Shown here: in pieces, positions 34,878 to 48,682 of the stretch | Numbering within the stretch: position 1 is the stretch's first letter | How the letters are laid out: each line of letters begins with the position of its first letter | NCBI GenBank assembly: GCA_021300475.1 | Contig: JAJTDO010000001.1 | Span: 1-64,000, forward strand | DNA length: 64,000 nt | Origin: Burkholderiales bacterium | GTDB lineage: Bacteria > Pseudomonadota > Gammaproteobacteria > Burkholderiales > Burkholderiaceae_B | Direction of reading: 5' to 3' | Notes under the pieces: model-generated | Seen by the model: only the letters and a program-made list of their open reading frames with translations | Database searches by the model: none | What the model was told of the DNA's origin: nothing | Position numbers and translations under genes: made by a program

Positions 34878-37742
34878 TTATTCATACCCGCCTTCCTGCC
34901 CCTCCACTTCCACGGATTTCCAGACTTTTTCAGTGACTTCGCTCCTGACCTGTGCCTGCCTGTTTTCAAAGACAGACTGCCACCCGCCTTGCCCCACCAG
35001 CACCTTCTCTTGGGCGTGCTCGTTCCTTACTTTTTCGCGCAAGGTGAGACTGGCATTGTTCTGCCCGGTTGCGGCCCCGAAGGACTGCGACGCATGCGGC
35101 AACAACACGCCCTCTTTTTTCGTGTAGCGCAACAAACGGTGCCCCTTAGGCAACGCAGCGCCGGCGAGCGCGTGGGCAGTGACATGTTGCCCGCGGTCAA
35201 TTGCTGCTGCCTGTTGCGGCTTTAATTCAGGCAGTGGCGCCACAGCCTGTGCTTTAGCCCCCATTTTTTTCGTACTGCCCCGCAAATCCAGACCGGCAGG
35301 CGCATGAATTTCAATGGCGCCGTTGCTCAGACGAATACGCGCGCCGCCCGATTGCAACTCGACAAATTTTGCCGCACGCAGCGACACCCCCTGCTCGCTC
35401 GACGTGATTTCCACCGCCCCGGCCGCCTGAATTTCCAGGGCACCGGAAAACGCCTGAAGCAGCAAGCCCTCAGCTTCCGATTGCAGGCGGATGCCGCCTG
35501 ATGCGGCATACAGCGCCAACCCTTTTTGGGCATTCAGGCTCAACCGGCCCTGCGTCATCAAGAGCATGTCGGCACCGGACCGCTGGCTCATCAAACCGCC
35601 GCTGCTCAATGCCAACTCGCCCGTGGCCGCTGCATACCACCCCGCAGCGCTGTGCTGAACCAATGCCGGTTGCCTGAAACTCACCATGGCATCGCCTGCA
35701 GTCGGTTCGGGAACAAACGCCTGCACCGGCAGGCTTGTTGAGCCACCGCAACGTTGCTGCGCTTGTTTCAACAAAGCGTCATCCACCGCCCGCTGTGCCC
35801 GCCACTGGGCCAACAGAGGCGCCAATGCCATCAGCGGGCCATGGCCATCGGCCGCAAAAGTGCTCAATAAAACACCGGCGCCAGCACGCACGCTACCCAC
35901 CCCCTGCGTCTGAATTTCCCAACCCACCCCGCGCAAACTCGCCAACCCCTGCTGTCTCGGGGTGGTAACGGCGCCCAACGCAAGCCGGGTGTCCGCCACA
36001 TCGCAGGCCAGACGCAACTGCAAGTGCCCCGGCGTGTCATCAAACACCAGTTCACTGCCCTGCCGGGCCCGCGCAAACTGCAAACCCGCCCCCTCATCTG
36101 AACCCGCCGAAACACCGCAAGCCTCTCCTGGCAACACGCGCGTGCGAATGCCGCTCAACGCAGCGTCATAGGGCAAATGCGCCAAATTGCCAGCCGCCGC
36201 CGGCAAGTTAGCGGCGTTGTAAACGCTGCCCATGACCATGGGGCGGTCCGGGTGCCCCCCCATGAACTGCACCACCACTTCATCGCCAACCCTAGGCAAC
36301 CAGACATGACCGTAGCCTTGCGATGCCGCCGCTTGTGCGACGCGCAAGAAGGCCGTTTGATGAGGCGCATTTGCTTGCAGGCCGGAAAAGTGAAACCGCA
36401 CCTTGATGCGACCCAATTCATCTGTAAACACCGAACCCACGCCTTGCAAACCACTGGCCTCCGCACCGGCGGACCCATCAGCGTCCTCTCCTGTAACCGT
36501 GGCTGTCAGCGTGAACAAGCGGGGTATTTGCGCCAGCGTGTCATACCCAAAGGGACAATTCACAGGCACCGCAGAAAACGTGTTGGCATAAACCACATCC
36601 GCAGTTGCGTGCTTTTCTGAAAATGAGTTGTTTACTTCCACCTTCAGCGCAGTAATTGCGTAGCCGGCACCTTCTGTTTCAAACACCGGATGAAACGCCT
36701 CAAAACCGTAAGCGCTTTCCCAGTTAAATACAGTACCCACCGCAAAATGCCGCACATTGCCCTGCCCCTCAAATACAACAGGCTTGCCGGCCGCTTGAGC
36801 AGCCAATGCTTGTGTGAGGTGTTCCAGACGATTCGCATCCGTGGCGGCGCCATTGTCCAAAAACGACCGCGCCTCCAGAACACCGGTAAATGCTGTGCAA
36901 GCACCCTCAATGTCAGCGCAGGCACGCTGAACCGGTTGGGGCTGCCGATAATCAAAGCAAGCCGCATCCGCCTGCGAAGCAGTCAGGACGGTGCGCCGCT
37001 GAAAAGACTGTACGGTGTCAGACAGCTCCGTGGCGTGCGAACGGTGAAAGCGCACGCCGGGCAGCGTGGACCAGCAAGCTGTCTGTGCAGACAACACCAA
37101 CGCCTGAAAACACGTGTTTTCCACCTGACGCGACTCAATGTGCCAATGCCAGCCCTCACGCTGCCAAAGCCGCGAGAGAAAAGCAAAATCCGACTCTTCG
37201 TACTGCAAGGTGAAAGCCATGGGCGGGCAAGACTGAGCAGCCAGACCAGCCACCAACGCCTGCGTGTCCAGACGAATCAAACGCGCAAACGCTGTGCTTT
37301 GCTGCGCCAGCCGTTCAAACACCAGTTCAGTGATTTGCAAGGCATTGAGTTCATTAAAAACACGGCTTGCCTTGTTTTGCTTTAACAACGTGAAGCCGTC
37401 TTGCAGGCTGATGGCCAACCAGAGGTATCCGCCGGATTCGCCCTCGACAGACACAGCCCCGACCAAACCCACATGCTGGCGCACCCCCCACTGCGTCGGG
37501 TAGGCCACCGCCAAGGTTTGCCCCAACAAACGCTCGAAGGGGTAAGCACCCGCAGGCAAAAAGCAGCGCAAATGACCGGCAAAGCCGGTGTCCAGCGCCT
37601 CGGAACCCTTGAAAGAGGCGGGGCACAGCGCGTCTGTCCAATGCAGGGCAGGATCAACCTGCATGTCTGAGATCCAGCGGATTTTTAAAAACCGCTGATT
37701 CGCATCAAAACCTGCCAGAAACGCATTCACAGAGGCCAGCAT
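34878..37742 (-). CDS. vgrG: VgrG, type VI secretion spike protein (isolated)
   Basis: A 954-residue VgrG. Order: gp27-like domain (1 to about 390), gp5/OB domain (about 430-530, with GSVFTDELGRIKVRFHF and VWLPRVGDEVVVQFMGG), then the DUF2345 beta-helix extension (about 570-840, repeats such as GALEIQAAGAVEITSSEQG). The final 110 residues are Lys/Gln/Glu-rich and I recognise nothing in them; they may bind or constitute an effector. No tss, hcp, PAAR, adaptor or immunity gene is nearby. The neighbours are metabolic. Confidence 0.9.
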   Translation of the reverse strand: MLASVNAFLAGFDANQRFLKIRWISDMQVDPALHWTDALCPASFKGSEALDTGFAGHLRCFLPAGAYPFERLLGQTLAVAYPTQWGVRQHVGLVGAVSVEGESGGYLWLAISLQDGFTLLKQNKASRVFNELNALQITELVFERLAQQSTAFARLIRLDTQALVAGLAAQSCPPMAFTLQYEESDFAFLSRLWQREGWHWHIESRQVENTCFQALVLSAQTACWSTLPGVRFHRSHATELSDTVQSFQRRTVLTASQADAACFDYRQPQPVQRACADIEGACTAFTGVLEARSFLDNGAATDANRLEHLTQALAAQAAGKPVVFEGQGNVRHFAVGTVFNWESAYGFEAFHPVFETEGAGYAITALKVEVNNSFSEKHATADVVYANTFSAVPVNCPFGYDTLAQIPRLFTLTATVTGEDADGSAGAEASGLQGVGSVFTDELGRIKVRFHFSGLQANAPHQTAFLRVAQAAASQGYGHVWLPRVGDEVVVQFMGGHPDRPMVMGSVYNAANLPAAAGNLAHLPYDAALSGIRTRVLPGEACGVSAGSDEGAGLQFARARQGSELVFDDTPGHLQLRLACDVADTRLALGAVTTPRQQGLASLRGVGWEIQTQGVGSVRAGAGVLLSTFAADGHGPLMALAPLLAQWRAQRAVDDALLKQAQQRCGGSTSLPVQAFVPEPTAGDAMVSFRQPALVQHSAAGWYAAATGELALSSGGLMSQRSGADMLLMTQGRLSLNAQKGLALYAASGGIRLQSEAEGLLLQAFSGALEIQAAGAVEITSSEQGVSLRAAKFVELQSGGARIRLSNGAIEIHAPAGLDLRGSTKKMGAKAQAVAPLPELKPQQAAAIDRGQHVTAHALAGAALPKGHRLLRYTKKEGVLLPHASQSFGAATGQNNASLTLREKVRNEHAQEKVLVGQGGWQSVFENRQAQVRSEVTEKVWKSVEVEGQEGGYE

Positions 37743-37867
37743 GCTTCACTTTCAAAAAAGCAAAACCTTACTCAAGCCCCTGTTCACCCACAAACAGGCT
37801 CCCCTGAAGCACAGAAACCGGAAGAATCACCCTACCCTCATGGAGTCACACATCGTCCATGGGTTAA

Positions 37868-39274
<1,407 letters not shown>

Positions 39275-39324
39275 CAACGCACCGCCCTGCCTGCGAAATC
39301 AATTGAAAGATTAAACAGCGCTTT

Positions 39325-39355
39325 AAACCGGATCACTTTCAGGGTGATTCGGTTA
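39325..39355 (+). terminator. Hairpin after purB
   Basis: AAACCGGATCAC and GTGATTCGGTT form a stem of about 11 pairs with one wobble and a 7-base loop, about 50 bases beyond the purB stop. The T tract is poor. Confidence 0.5.
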
Positions 39356-39399
39356 GCATGGTCGCTTCCCTGCCGCAATATCCATAAAAAAAGCGATCC

Positions 39400-41631
39400 A
39401 TGAAAAAAAACGACACGCGCCGCAGACTGAACCGGGCTCACGGGGCAATGATCGCCCTGCCGGTTCTGCTCACCGCAGGCATCAGCATCAGCCCGACCTT
39501 GCATGCCCAGGTTCCTGTTGAGAAAAAAGTAGGTTTGGTGCTCGGCGGTGGCGGTGCACGGGGTGCTGCGCACGTGGGTGTTCTTAAAAAGCTGGAAGAA
39601 TTGCGCATTCCGGTGCATTGCGTGGCTGGCACCAGCATGGGCGGCCTGGTCGCAGGCGCATTCAGCGCAAGGTTAAGCGCCGATGAAATGCAAACCGCTC
39701 TGGCGCAAGCCGACTGGCGCGACATGTTCAACGACAGCGCCAACTTCGCAGACATTCCCTCCCGGCAACAAAGCCTGCTCAGAAGCTACATTCCAGGCAC
39801 AGAATCAGGCATTAAAAACGGTTCACTGCAGTTTCCCTCGGCAGCACTGGCCGGGCAAAAAATCAAGTTTTTCATAGACCGCCTCATAGGTGCCAACGAA
39901 ACGCCACAGACCATACAAGGCCAAACCATTCCCTTGGCACTGATCACCACTGACATTGTCACCGGCCAACGCCGGGCCTATCGGGAAGGCTCGCTGGCCA
40001 CCCTGATGCGCGCCACCATGTCTGTACCCGGGCTGATGGCACCGGTGAGTTACCAAGGACAAACACTGGTGGATGGCGGCTTGGTCGACAACGTACCGAT
40101 CAAGGAAGTGCATGACATGTGCGCACCCGACGTCATCATTGCGGTAAACGTCGGCTCCCCACTGCTAAAACGCGAGGACATCGAGTCATCGCCCCTGTCT
40201 GTGGCGGTGCAAATGGTGAACATTCTGACCGAGCAAAACGTGGCTCAATCGCTCATTTTGCTCAAGCCGAACATCGACATTTATCTGACCCCGGATCTGG
40301 AAGGCATCAGCGCCGGCGATTTCGAAAAAAACGCTGAAACCGTCAAACGCGGTTATCAGGCAGCCATCGCAGCAGAACCCCGCCTGAAAGCCTTGTCCGT
40401 CAGTGCGCAGGCGTATGCCTCATGGCAACAAAAAAATGCCCGTTCCAACAGACCCGCAAAGGTTATTGATGAAATTGAAGTGGCCAATCTGCCAGCTGAA
40501 AAGGCCTCACAGTTCGCCAAACGCGTTACCCAAAAAACCGGTGAACCACTTAAAACAAAAACACTGGAAGAAGACCTGCTGTACCTCTACGGCGATGGTC
40601 GCCACTCCAACATGGAATATCAGTTGCTCAGCGACAGAGAAAAAAACATTCTTCGTCTGGTGCCCACCGAAAAAGCCTGGGGGCCAAATTTCTTGCGGGC
40701 CGGTGTGAATTTCTCCTGGGAGAAAGAAGGCGACGCCAAATACAACCTTCGCCTGGCCTATCAAATGACAGAATTGAATTCCAAAGATGCAGAATTGCTG
40801 TTAAGCGGGCAAGTGGGTTCAGAGAACAGGTTGGGTATTAATTTTTATCAGCCGCTGGACTCCTCGCAACGCTGGTTTGCCGAAGTCGCCAACATCTACT
40901 CAAATCAAGATGTAAACCTCTATCAAAACAACAAGGTTCAAGCCCAATACGACAGTTCATTCAATGAACTCAGCAGTGCCTTGGGTTACAACATCAACCG
41001 TTTAGGTTCCGTGCGAATGGGCGCATCGCACACCAACCAAAGTACGGAACTCAGAATAGGCCCAAGTTCAGCGCTGCCAAGCGCAGGCTCCACCGCCACA
41101 GACGCCGTGTTTGTACAAGCCCGGTTCGACCGTATGAACCGTTTGTACTTTCCCACGGATGGCTGGAATGCGCAGATCAAGTACAGTGACTCCTCAGACT
41201 ACAGTCGGCTTGACGCGCAAAGTGCTGCTGCCGTCAGTGTGGGGCAGTATGTCATGACAGGCAAAGTGGCCTACATTGGCTCGCCCCGGGGAACGCTACC
41301 GTTGAACAACGCCGCATTTTTAGGGGGGCCCAACAATTTGGCAGGGCTGGCAACACGGCAGTTGATCGGCGACGATATGCGCTACGCCGGTGCCCGGGTT
41401 GAAAAGATTGTCAGCCAAATGCCTTTGGGTATCCGGGGTGATTTGCGCGTGGGCCTGTCGCTGGAAGGAGCCAACATGGGCACACGTTACTCAGAAAGCC
41501 AGAGTCAGGACACCATTAAATCCGGCAGTCTCTATGTCGGAGGCGAAACAGCGTTGGGCCCCATCTATTTGGGTGTTTCCAAGGCCGTGTCTTACAGCCC
41601 CAGGGTATTCATGTTCATCGGTACACCCTGA
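39400..41631 (+). CDS. Patatin-like phospholipase with outer-membrane barrel (PlpD-like)
   Basis: A 743-residue type Vd autotransporter-like protein. A signal peptide (1-37) is followed by a patatin domain with GGGGARG at 49-55, nucleophile Ser79 in GTSMG and catalytic Asp225 in VDGGLVDN. A POTRA-like linker (about 350-430) and a C-terminal 16-strand-type barrel (about 440-743), which ends in alternating hydrophobic residues and a final aromatic region, complete it. It should hydrolyse phospholipids at or beyond the outer membrane. The stop codon lies in the loop of a terminator hairpin. Confidence 0.92.
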   Translation: MKKNDTRRRLNRAHGAMIALPVLLTAGISISPTLHAQVPVEKKVGLVLGGGGARGAAHVGVLKKLEELRIPVHCVAGTSMGGLVAGAFSARLSADEMQTALAQADWRDMFNDSANFADIPSRQQSLLRSYIPGTESGIKNGSLQFPSAALAGQKIKFFIDRLIGANETPQTIQGQTIPLALITTDIVTGQRRAYREGSLATLMRATMSVPGLMAPVSYQGQTLVDGGLVDNVPIKEVHDMCAPDVIIAVNVGSPLLKREDIESSPLSVAVQMVNILTEQNVAQSLILLKPNIDIYLTPDLEGISAGDFEKNAETVKRGYQAAIAAEPRLKALSVSAQAYASWQQKNARSNRPAKVIDEIEVANLPAEKASQFAKRVTQKTGEPLKTKTLEEDLLYLYGDGRHSNMEYQLLSDREKNILRLVPTEKAWGPNFLRAGVNFSWEKEGDAKYNLRLAYQMTELNSKDAELLLSGQVGSENRLGINFYQPLDSSQRWFAEVANIYSNQDVNLYQNNKVQAQYDSSFNELSSALGYNINRLGSVRMGASHTNQSTELRIGPSSALPSAGSTATDAVFVQARFDRMNRLYFPTDGWNAQIKYSDSSDYSRLDAQSAAAVSVGQYVMTGKVAYIGSPRGTLPLNNAAFLGGPNNLAGLATRQLIGDDMRYAGARVEKIVSQMPLGIRGDLRVGLSLEGANMGTRYSESQSQDTIKSGSLYVGGETALGPIYLGVSKAVSYSPRVFMFIGTP

Positions 41632-41646
41632 GGTGTACCGGTTTTT
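41619..41646 (+). terminator. Rho-independent terminator overlapping the patatin stop codon
   Basis: CGGTACACC (41619-41627) pairs with GGTGTACCG (41632-41640) around the loop CTGA, followed by GTTTTT. The TGA stop of the patatin gene occupies 41629-41631, so the hairpin forms partly from coding sequence. Confidence 0.85.
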
Positions 41647-41676
41647 AAACACCTGAAAAAAGTCGCCGTTAAAAAA

Positions 41677-42360
41677 TCAGCGCTTCGGTGCGATCTGATC
41701 AACGGCGGCGGTCACCCAGGTGTCCACCGCTTCTTTCAAGCTTTCAGCGGTGACACGCGATTTCGGCTCTGCTTCACGTCCCACTTCCTTGCCGGCAATT
41801 TCATGCAGCATTTCACGCAGGGGCTTGCTGGATTTCGGATCGCTTACGCGCAATTCCATGCGTGCACCCGCCTCCATCATTTTACCCATGGCGGCGTTTT
41901 TAACCTGCCCTGTAACCAGACGGAACGGCACCAGGTCCACAATGGTTTTGCCTTCCGGTTGGGCAGTCACTGCCGTGAGCGCCACTTGCACAGTCACGTC
42001 CGCTGCTTCCGGCGTAGTCGCCAAGGTCACACGACTGGCCAGTTGCTCACGCAAGCGCTGGTTGGTGTAGGTCAGCAATTCCGGCACCACCTCTTTGCTG
42101 ATGCCCTCAAACGCAGCCTGCGCAGGGAAACTTTCCACCGGCATTAAAAAAACCGTTTTTATTTTTAACTTCGCTAACTCCGGATCGCTGTAATTCAGAA
42201 AACGGCTGCGTGGCATACCCTGCTTGGAGAGACGCTCATAGTTGCTCAGAAAACCGGAATTGGCAGGCGCATCCTCTGCGAAAGACACCGCAGGAACACT
42301 CATCAGCATGGCAGAGGCCAGAGCGATACTCATGAAAAACCGGGGGGCACGAACATTCAT
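41677..42360 (-). CDS. DUF3313-like exported protein
   Basis: A 227-residue exported protein from ATG 42360 (MNVRAPRFFMSIALASAML, signal peptide to about residue 29). The mature start SGFLSNYERLSKQG matches the DUF3313 pattern SGFL-x-dYs-xL. Unlike many relatives it lacks a lipobox cysteine (VSFAEDAP). The function is unknown; it is probably a periplasmic protein. It is convergent with the patatin gene, with only a terminator between. Confidence 0.78.
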   Translation of the reverse strand: MNVRAPRFFMSIALASAMLMSVPAVSFAEDAPANSGFLSNYERLSKQGMPRSRFLNYSDPELAKLKIKTVFLMPVESFPAQAAFEGISKEVVPELLTYTNQRLREQLASRVTLATTPEAADVTVQVALTAVTAQPEGKTIVDLVPFRLVTGQVKNAAMGKMMEAGARMELRVSDPKSSKPLREMLHEIAGKEVGREAEPKSRVTAESLKEAVDTWVTAAVDQIAPKR

Positions 42361-42482
42361 GTTTTTTTCTTTCTTGGGGTCAAGGGTCATCAGCAGCCAA
42401 GGTTTAAACCACTAAGAGCTAACCCTAGCTACTTGTGATTATACGCAGCAATTTTTCGATGCAAACCTGAAAAAGCTGACAC

Positions 42483-43148
42483 TCACCATGCCCATTTGGA
42501 ATTCATGGCCCCAAGCACGAGGTTTGGATACTCCGCTTTTCCCAGACTGCCGTTGTAGCGCCCCAGCGCCCTGAAAACATTGCCTTTTTCAATGTCGAGG
42601 TAATGTCGAAGAATGACGCAGCCATAGCGGATGTTGCTGCGCATGTTGAACAAGGTGCTAGGGTTGCCATCGCCAATGACTCGAGTCCAGAAGGGCATCA
42701 CCTGCATCAACCCGCGCGCCCCCACGTGGCTGATGGCGTACTGCCTGAAGCCGCTCTCCACCTCAATGAGCGCCAGCACCAACTGCGGGTCAAGACCGGC
42801 ACGCTGCGCTTCATAGCGGGCCGTTTTCAGAAGGTCTTCGCGCAATATCGGGTCGTCTAGCTTCTTGCGCAAACGCACATGCATCTCTGACATCCAGCGC
42901 TCACGCTCGGATTGGGAACTGAACAAAGGCTCAGGCGGGGTTCGGTCGTGAAGCGCCGCCTGCAGCGCCAGGCGAACCGCATCAGACAGCGGCTCATATT
43001 GCTGGGGGCCCGCCCATGCGCTTGCCGGGCACAACAGTCCACTGAAAAACCAGGCTGAGACAAACCAGAGGCAGACAACAACACGTTTCGCCAGCAACCC
43101 CTTTGCAAACACGTTCGCCACAACCGCACTGACACTGCCTGCAACCAT
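42483..43148 (-). CDS. Lytic transglycosylase, SLT domain
   Basis: A 221-residue periplasmic enzyme that cleaves peptidoglycan glycan strands. A hydrophobic N-terminal segment (about 20-45) precedes a linker and the SLT domain from about residue 110, with catalytic glutamate in ALIEVESGFRQYAIS, then GARGLMQVMPFW and ALGRYNGSLG. The start at ATG 43148 is preferred to the GTG at 43157. It lies downstream of proS, a neighbourhood common in Burkholderiales. Confidence 0.9.
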   Translation of the reverse strand: MVAGSVSAVVANVFAKGLLAKRVVVCLWFVSAWFFSGLLCPASAWAGPQQYEPLSDAVRLALQAALHDRTPPEPLFSSQSERERWMSEMHVRLRKKLDDPILREDLLKTARYEAQRAGLDPQLVLALIEVESGFRQYAISHVGARGLMQVMPFWTRVIGDGNPSTLFNMRSNIRYGCVILRHYLDIEKGNVFRALGRYNGSLGKAEYPNLVLGAMNSKWAW

Positions 43149-43175
43149 ACACCCCACCCAGTTTTTACCGATGCA

Positions 43176-44951
43176 TCACCCCAACAAACCCGCCTTTGCC
43201 GCCTCCACCGCTGCGATGAGGCGGGCAGCGGCGTCTGCCAGCAACCACTTACCGTCGTCGGTGGCATCAGGCGTACTGCGACGTGCCTGAAACTCGACAA
43301 AACCTTCTTTCAGGCCACGGTCTCCTATGGTGAGTCGGAAAGGAGCGCCAATGAGTTCCCAATCTGCGAACATTGCCCCCGGTCTCTCATCCCTGTCATC
43401 AAGAATGACATCAATACCGGCTTTTTTAAGGTCGGCGTAAAGGGTGTCGGCAGCCTGTCTCACCTCTTCCGAACGGCGATAAGCGATGGGGCACAAGACC
43501 ACCTCAAAGGGCGCAATCGAAATCGGCCAGATCATGCCCTTTTCATCGTGGTTCTGTTCAATGGCCGCCCCCAGAATCCGGGTGACGCCTATGCCGTAGC
43601 AACCCATTTCCATCACGGCAGGCTTGCCGTTTTCTTCCAGAAACGTGGCGTTCAGAGCCTCAGAATATTTGGTGCCCAAATAAAACACATGCCCGACTTC
43701 AATGCCACGGCACAAGGCCAGGCTGCCTTTGCCATCCGGGGATGGATCACCCTCGACAACATTGCGCACATCAGCCACTTCAGGCTCGGGCAAATCGCGG
43801 CCCCAGTTCACGCCATACAAATGCGCGTCTTTTTCGTTGGCACCACAAATAAAATCAGACATCACGCTGACAGCGCGGTCGGCAACCACCCGAACGGCGG
43901 CTGAAACACCCACGGGCCCCAGTGAACCGGGAGCGCAATTAAAGGCGCGGACAATTTCCTCTTCGGTGGCCATGCGGCAATCTGCCAGACCCGCCAATTT
44001 CCCCACCTTGATTTCATTGGCTTCATGGTCGCCACGAACCAGTACCAACACCACTGCAGCCGGCTTGCCGGTCGGCTTGCCTGCCTCGTCTTTGTCTTCC
44101 ACTGCAAACACCACCGCCTTGACGGTGTCTGACAAAGGGCGGTTCAACAAGCTGGCGACGTCCTCGCACTTGCTCAGACCCGGTGTCGGAAACTTTTCAA
44201 GCGTGGAACCGGGTGCTTGTCTCTGCCCCACCGCCACCGCCTCGGCCAGTTCAACGTTGGCTGCAAAATCGGAGTCAGGGCAGTAGGCAATTGCGTCTTC
44301 ACCTGTGTCTGCAATCACGTGAAACTCATGGCTGCGGGTGCCGCCTATGGAACCTGTGTCGGCGGCGACAGCGCGGTACACCAAACCCATGCGGGAAAAA
44401 ATGCGCTGATAGGCATCGAACATGGTGTCGTAGCTTTTCAGGGCTGCTTCCATGTTGCGGTCAAAGGAATAAGCATCCTTCATGACAAACTCACGGCCCC
44501 GCATCACACCGAAGCGCGGACGAATCTCATCGCGAAACTTGGTTTGAATCTGGTAAAAATTCACGGGTAACTGACGGTAGCTTTTAATTTCCCGGCGCGC
44601 CACGTCCGTGATCACTTCCTCGTGCGTGGGGCCAATGACAAACTCACGCTGGTGACGGTCTTTCAAGCGCAGCAACTCAGGCCCGTACTTTTCCCAGCGG
44701 CCGGACTCCTGCCACAACTCTGCGGGCTGAACGGCAGGCATCAGAACTTCAACAGCGCAGGCGCGGTTCATTTCTTCACGAATAATGGCTTCCACCTTGC
44801 GCACGCTGCGCAGGCCCACAGGCATGTAGGTGTAAATGCCACCAGCCAGTTTTTTGATCATGCCGGAGCGCATCATCAATTGCTGGCTGACAACATCCGC
44901 GTCAGCGGGGTTTTCTTTAAGGGTATTTAGAAAAAACTGGGATGCACGCAT
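43176..44951 (-). CDS. proS: Prolyl-tRNA synthetase
   Basis: Class II synthetase of the bacterial type, 591 residues from ATG 44951 ([19 protein letters not shown]). Motif 2 ([25 protein letters not shown]) and the motif 3 region ([23 protein letters not shown]) are visible. Between them lies the insertion editing domain (about 225-400) that clears mischarged Ala-tRNA-Pro. The longer frame to 44975 adds 8 residues and is less typical. Divergent from rppH. Confidence 0.95.
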   Translation of the reverse strand: MRASQFFLNTLKENPADADVVSQQLMMRSGMIKKLAGGIYTYMPVGLRSVRKVEAIIREEMNRACAVEVLMPAVQPAELWQESGRWEKYGPELLRLKDRHQREFVIGPTHEEVITDVARREIKSYRQLPVNFYQIQTKFRDEIRPRFGVMRGREFVMKDAYSFDRNMEAALKSYDTMFDAYQRIFSRMGLVYRAVAADTGSIGGTRSHEFHVIADTGEDAIAYCPDSDFAANVELAEAVAVGQRQAPGSTLEKFPTPGLSKCEDVASLLNRPLSDTVKAVVFAVEDKDEAGKPTGKPAAVVLVLVRGDHEANEIKVGKLAGLADCRMATEEEIVRAFNCAPGSLGPVGVSAAVRVVADRAVSVMSDFICGANEKDAHLYGVNWGRDLPEPEVADVRNVVEGDPSPDGKGSLALCRGIEVGHVFYLGTKYSEALNATFLEENGKPAVMEMGCYGIGVTRILGAAIEQNHDEKGMIWPISIAPFEVVLCPIAYRRSEEVRQAADTLYADLKKAGIDVILDDRDERPGAMFADWELIGAPFRLTIGDRGLKEGFVEFQARRSTPDATDDGKWLLADAAARLIAAVEAAKAGLLG

Positions 44952-44992
44952 AGAGTTTTGCTCGAAAGTCACCACCAGAGGGTTCTGGTGCT

Positions 44993-44998
44993 TATAAT
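44993..44998 (+). promoter_or_regulatory. Candidate -10 element for rppH
   Basis: A perfect TATAAT lies 37 bases upstream of the rppH start. No convincing -35 is seen; a TG two bases off the extended position may help. Assignment is tentative. Confidence 0.35.
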
Positions 44999-45617
44999 AG
45001 GAAGCAGAATTGTAAAGAATATGTTGGGGCTTGTATGCTGGATAGAGACGGCTTTCGGCCCAATGTAGGCATTATCCTCGTCAATGCACGAAAACAGGTA
45101 TTTTGGGGCAAGCGGGTAAAGGAACATTCGTGGCAATTTCCTCAGGGTGGCATCAAGTACGGCGAAACGCCAGAACAAGCCATGTTCAGGGAATTGCATG
45201 AAGAAGTGGGCCTTTTACCGGAACATGTCCAAATTATTTCCAGAACGCGTCATTGGTTGCGCTATGAAGTGCCTGACCAATGGATACGTCGTGAATGGCG
45301 GGGAAACTACAGAGGGCAAAAGCAGATCTGGTATTTGATCAAACTGGTGGGACGAGACAGTGATGTCAGCCTGCGCGCAACAGATCATCCTGAATTTGAT
45401 GCGTGGCGCTGGAACGACTTCTGGATTCCGCTGGAAACAGTGATTGAATTCAAGCGGGATGTTTATCGTCGTGCATTGAATGAACTTGCGCGTTTTTTGT
45501 TCGGCAAGAACGACCCGCGTCGCCAACCCAGTGAAGAGATCTGGAAACTGCCAGAGGAAGAAGTACCTGCCATCGCAACCACCGCCGCTGAGGCGAATGG
45601 TACAAATGCGACTGTTG

Positions 45618-47895
<2,278 letters not shown>

Positions 47896-47929
47896 CTAGG
47901 TGCCGCTATCCTGCCACCAACCAAAGCAA

Positions 47930-48193
47930 TCAGGCTTCGGAAGGAATCACACTCACGGTGTGGCGGTTCAATGCGCCCTTGACGGAAAATTTGACATGGC
48001 CATCGACCAAGGCAAACAAGGTGTGGTCTTTACCCATACCCACATTAGGACCTGCATGAACGCGGGTTCCGCGCTGGCGAATAATAATGCTGCCTGCGTT
48101 GATCGCTTCACCACCGTAGACTTTGACGCCAAGTCGTTTTGACTCGGAATCGCGTCCGTTTCGCGTAGAGCCGCCGCCTTTTTTACTTGCCAT
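47930..48193 (-). CDS. rpmA: 50S ribosomal protein L27
   Basis: An 87-residue large-subunit protein near the peptidyl transferase centre. It begins [19 protein letters not shown], the invariant L27 start, and contains [10 protein letters not shown] and [17 protein letters not shown]. It lies 21 bases downstream of rplU. Confidence 0.97.
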   Translation of the reverse strand: MASKKGGGSTRNGRDSESKRLGVKVYGGEAINAGSIIIRQRGTRVHAGPNVGMGKDHTLFALVDGHVKFSVKGALNRHTVSVIPSEA

Positions 48194-48214
48194 TTACACT
48201 CTCCTTGCGACTGA

Positions 48215-48526
48215 TCAGCCGTTGATGGCTTCTACTCGGATTTCAGTGAAATTCTGACGATGGCCTTGACGCTTTTGATAGTGCTTGCGACGACGCATCT
48301 TGAAAATCTTCACTTTGTCATGACGACCCTGAGATACGACCACAGCTTTGACCGAGGCACCTTCAACGAGTGGGCTACCAACGCGCAGAGATTCTCCGCT
48401 ACCGATGGCGAGCACTTCGCTCAATGTGATTTCCTGGCCAATGTCTGCTGGTATCTGTTCTACTTTCAATTTTTCACCCGCAACAACCTTATACTGCTTG
48501 CCGCCGGTTTTTATGACCGCATACAT
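48215..48526 (-). CDS. rplU: 50S ribosomal protein L21
   Basis: A 103-residue ribosomal protein, the same length as in E. coli, starting [14 protein letters not shown] at 48526 and carrying [21 protein letters not shown] in the C-terminal half. The open frame to 48715 is upstream noise. A good sigma-70-type promoter lies 50-80 bases upstream. Confidence 0.97.
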   Translation of the reverse strand: MYAVIKTGGKQYKVVAGEKLKVEQIPADIGQEITLSEVLAIGSGESLRVGSPLVEGASVKAVVVSQGRHDKVKIFKMRRRKHYQKRQGHRQNFTEIRVEAING

Positions 48527-48575
48527 TTGTTGACCTCTTGATAAAATTTCCCGCACAAACGCGGAAAAGTCCAAG

Positions 48576-48604
48576 ATTATGAAAGAATTCCCGATAGAAG
48601 TCAA
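48576..48604 (-). promoter_or_regulatory. Sigma-70-type promoter for rplU
   Basis: On the minus strand TTGACT, a 17-base spacer and CATAAT give a near-consensus promoter. The predicted start lies about 40 bases ahead of the rplU ATG. Confidence 0.7.
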
Positions 48605-48630
48605 AAACTTATGATTCCTGCGCTTGCCAG

Positions 48631-48636
48631 TATAAT
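48631..48636 (+). promoter_or_regulatory. Candidate -10 element for ispB
   Basis: A perfect TATAAT is 46 bases upstream of the ispB ATG; the -35 region is weak. It overlaps the region upstream of the divergent rplU promoter. Confidence 0.4.
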
Positions 48637-48682
48637 AAACGCAAAATTCGATGAGTCGTTCAATGTGCCGTTTTGAGGAAAC

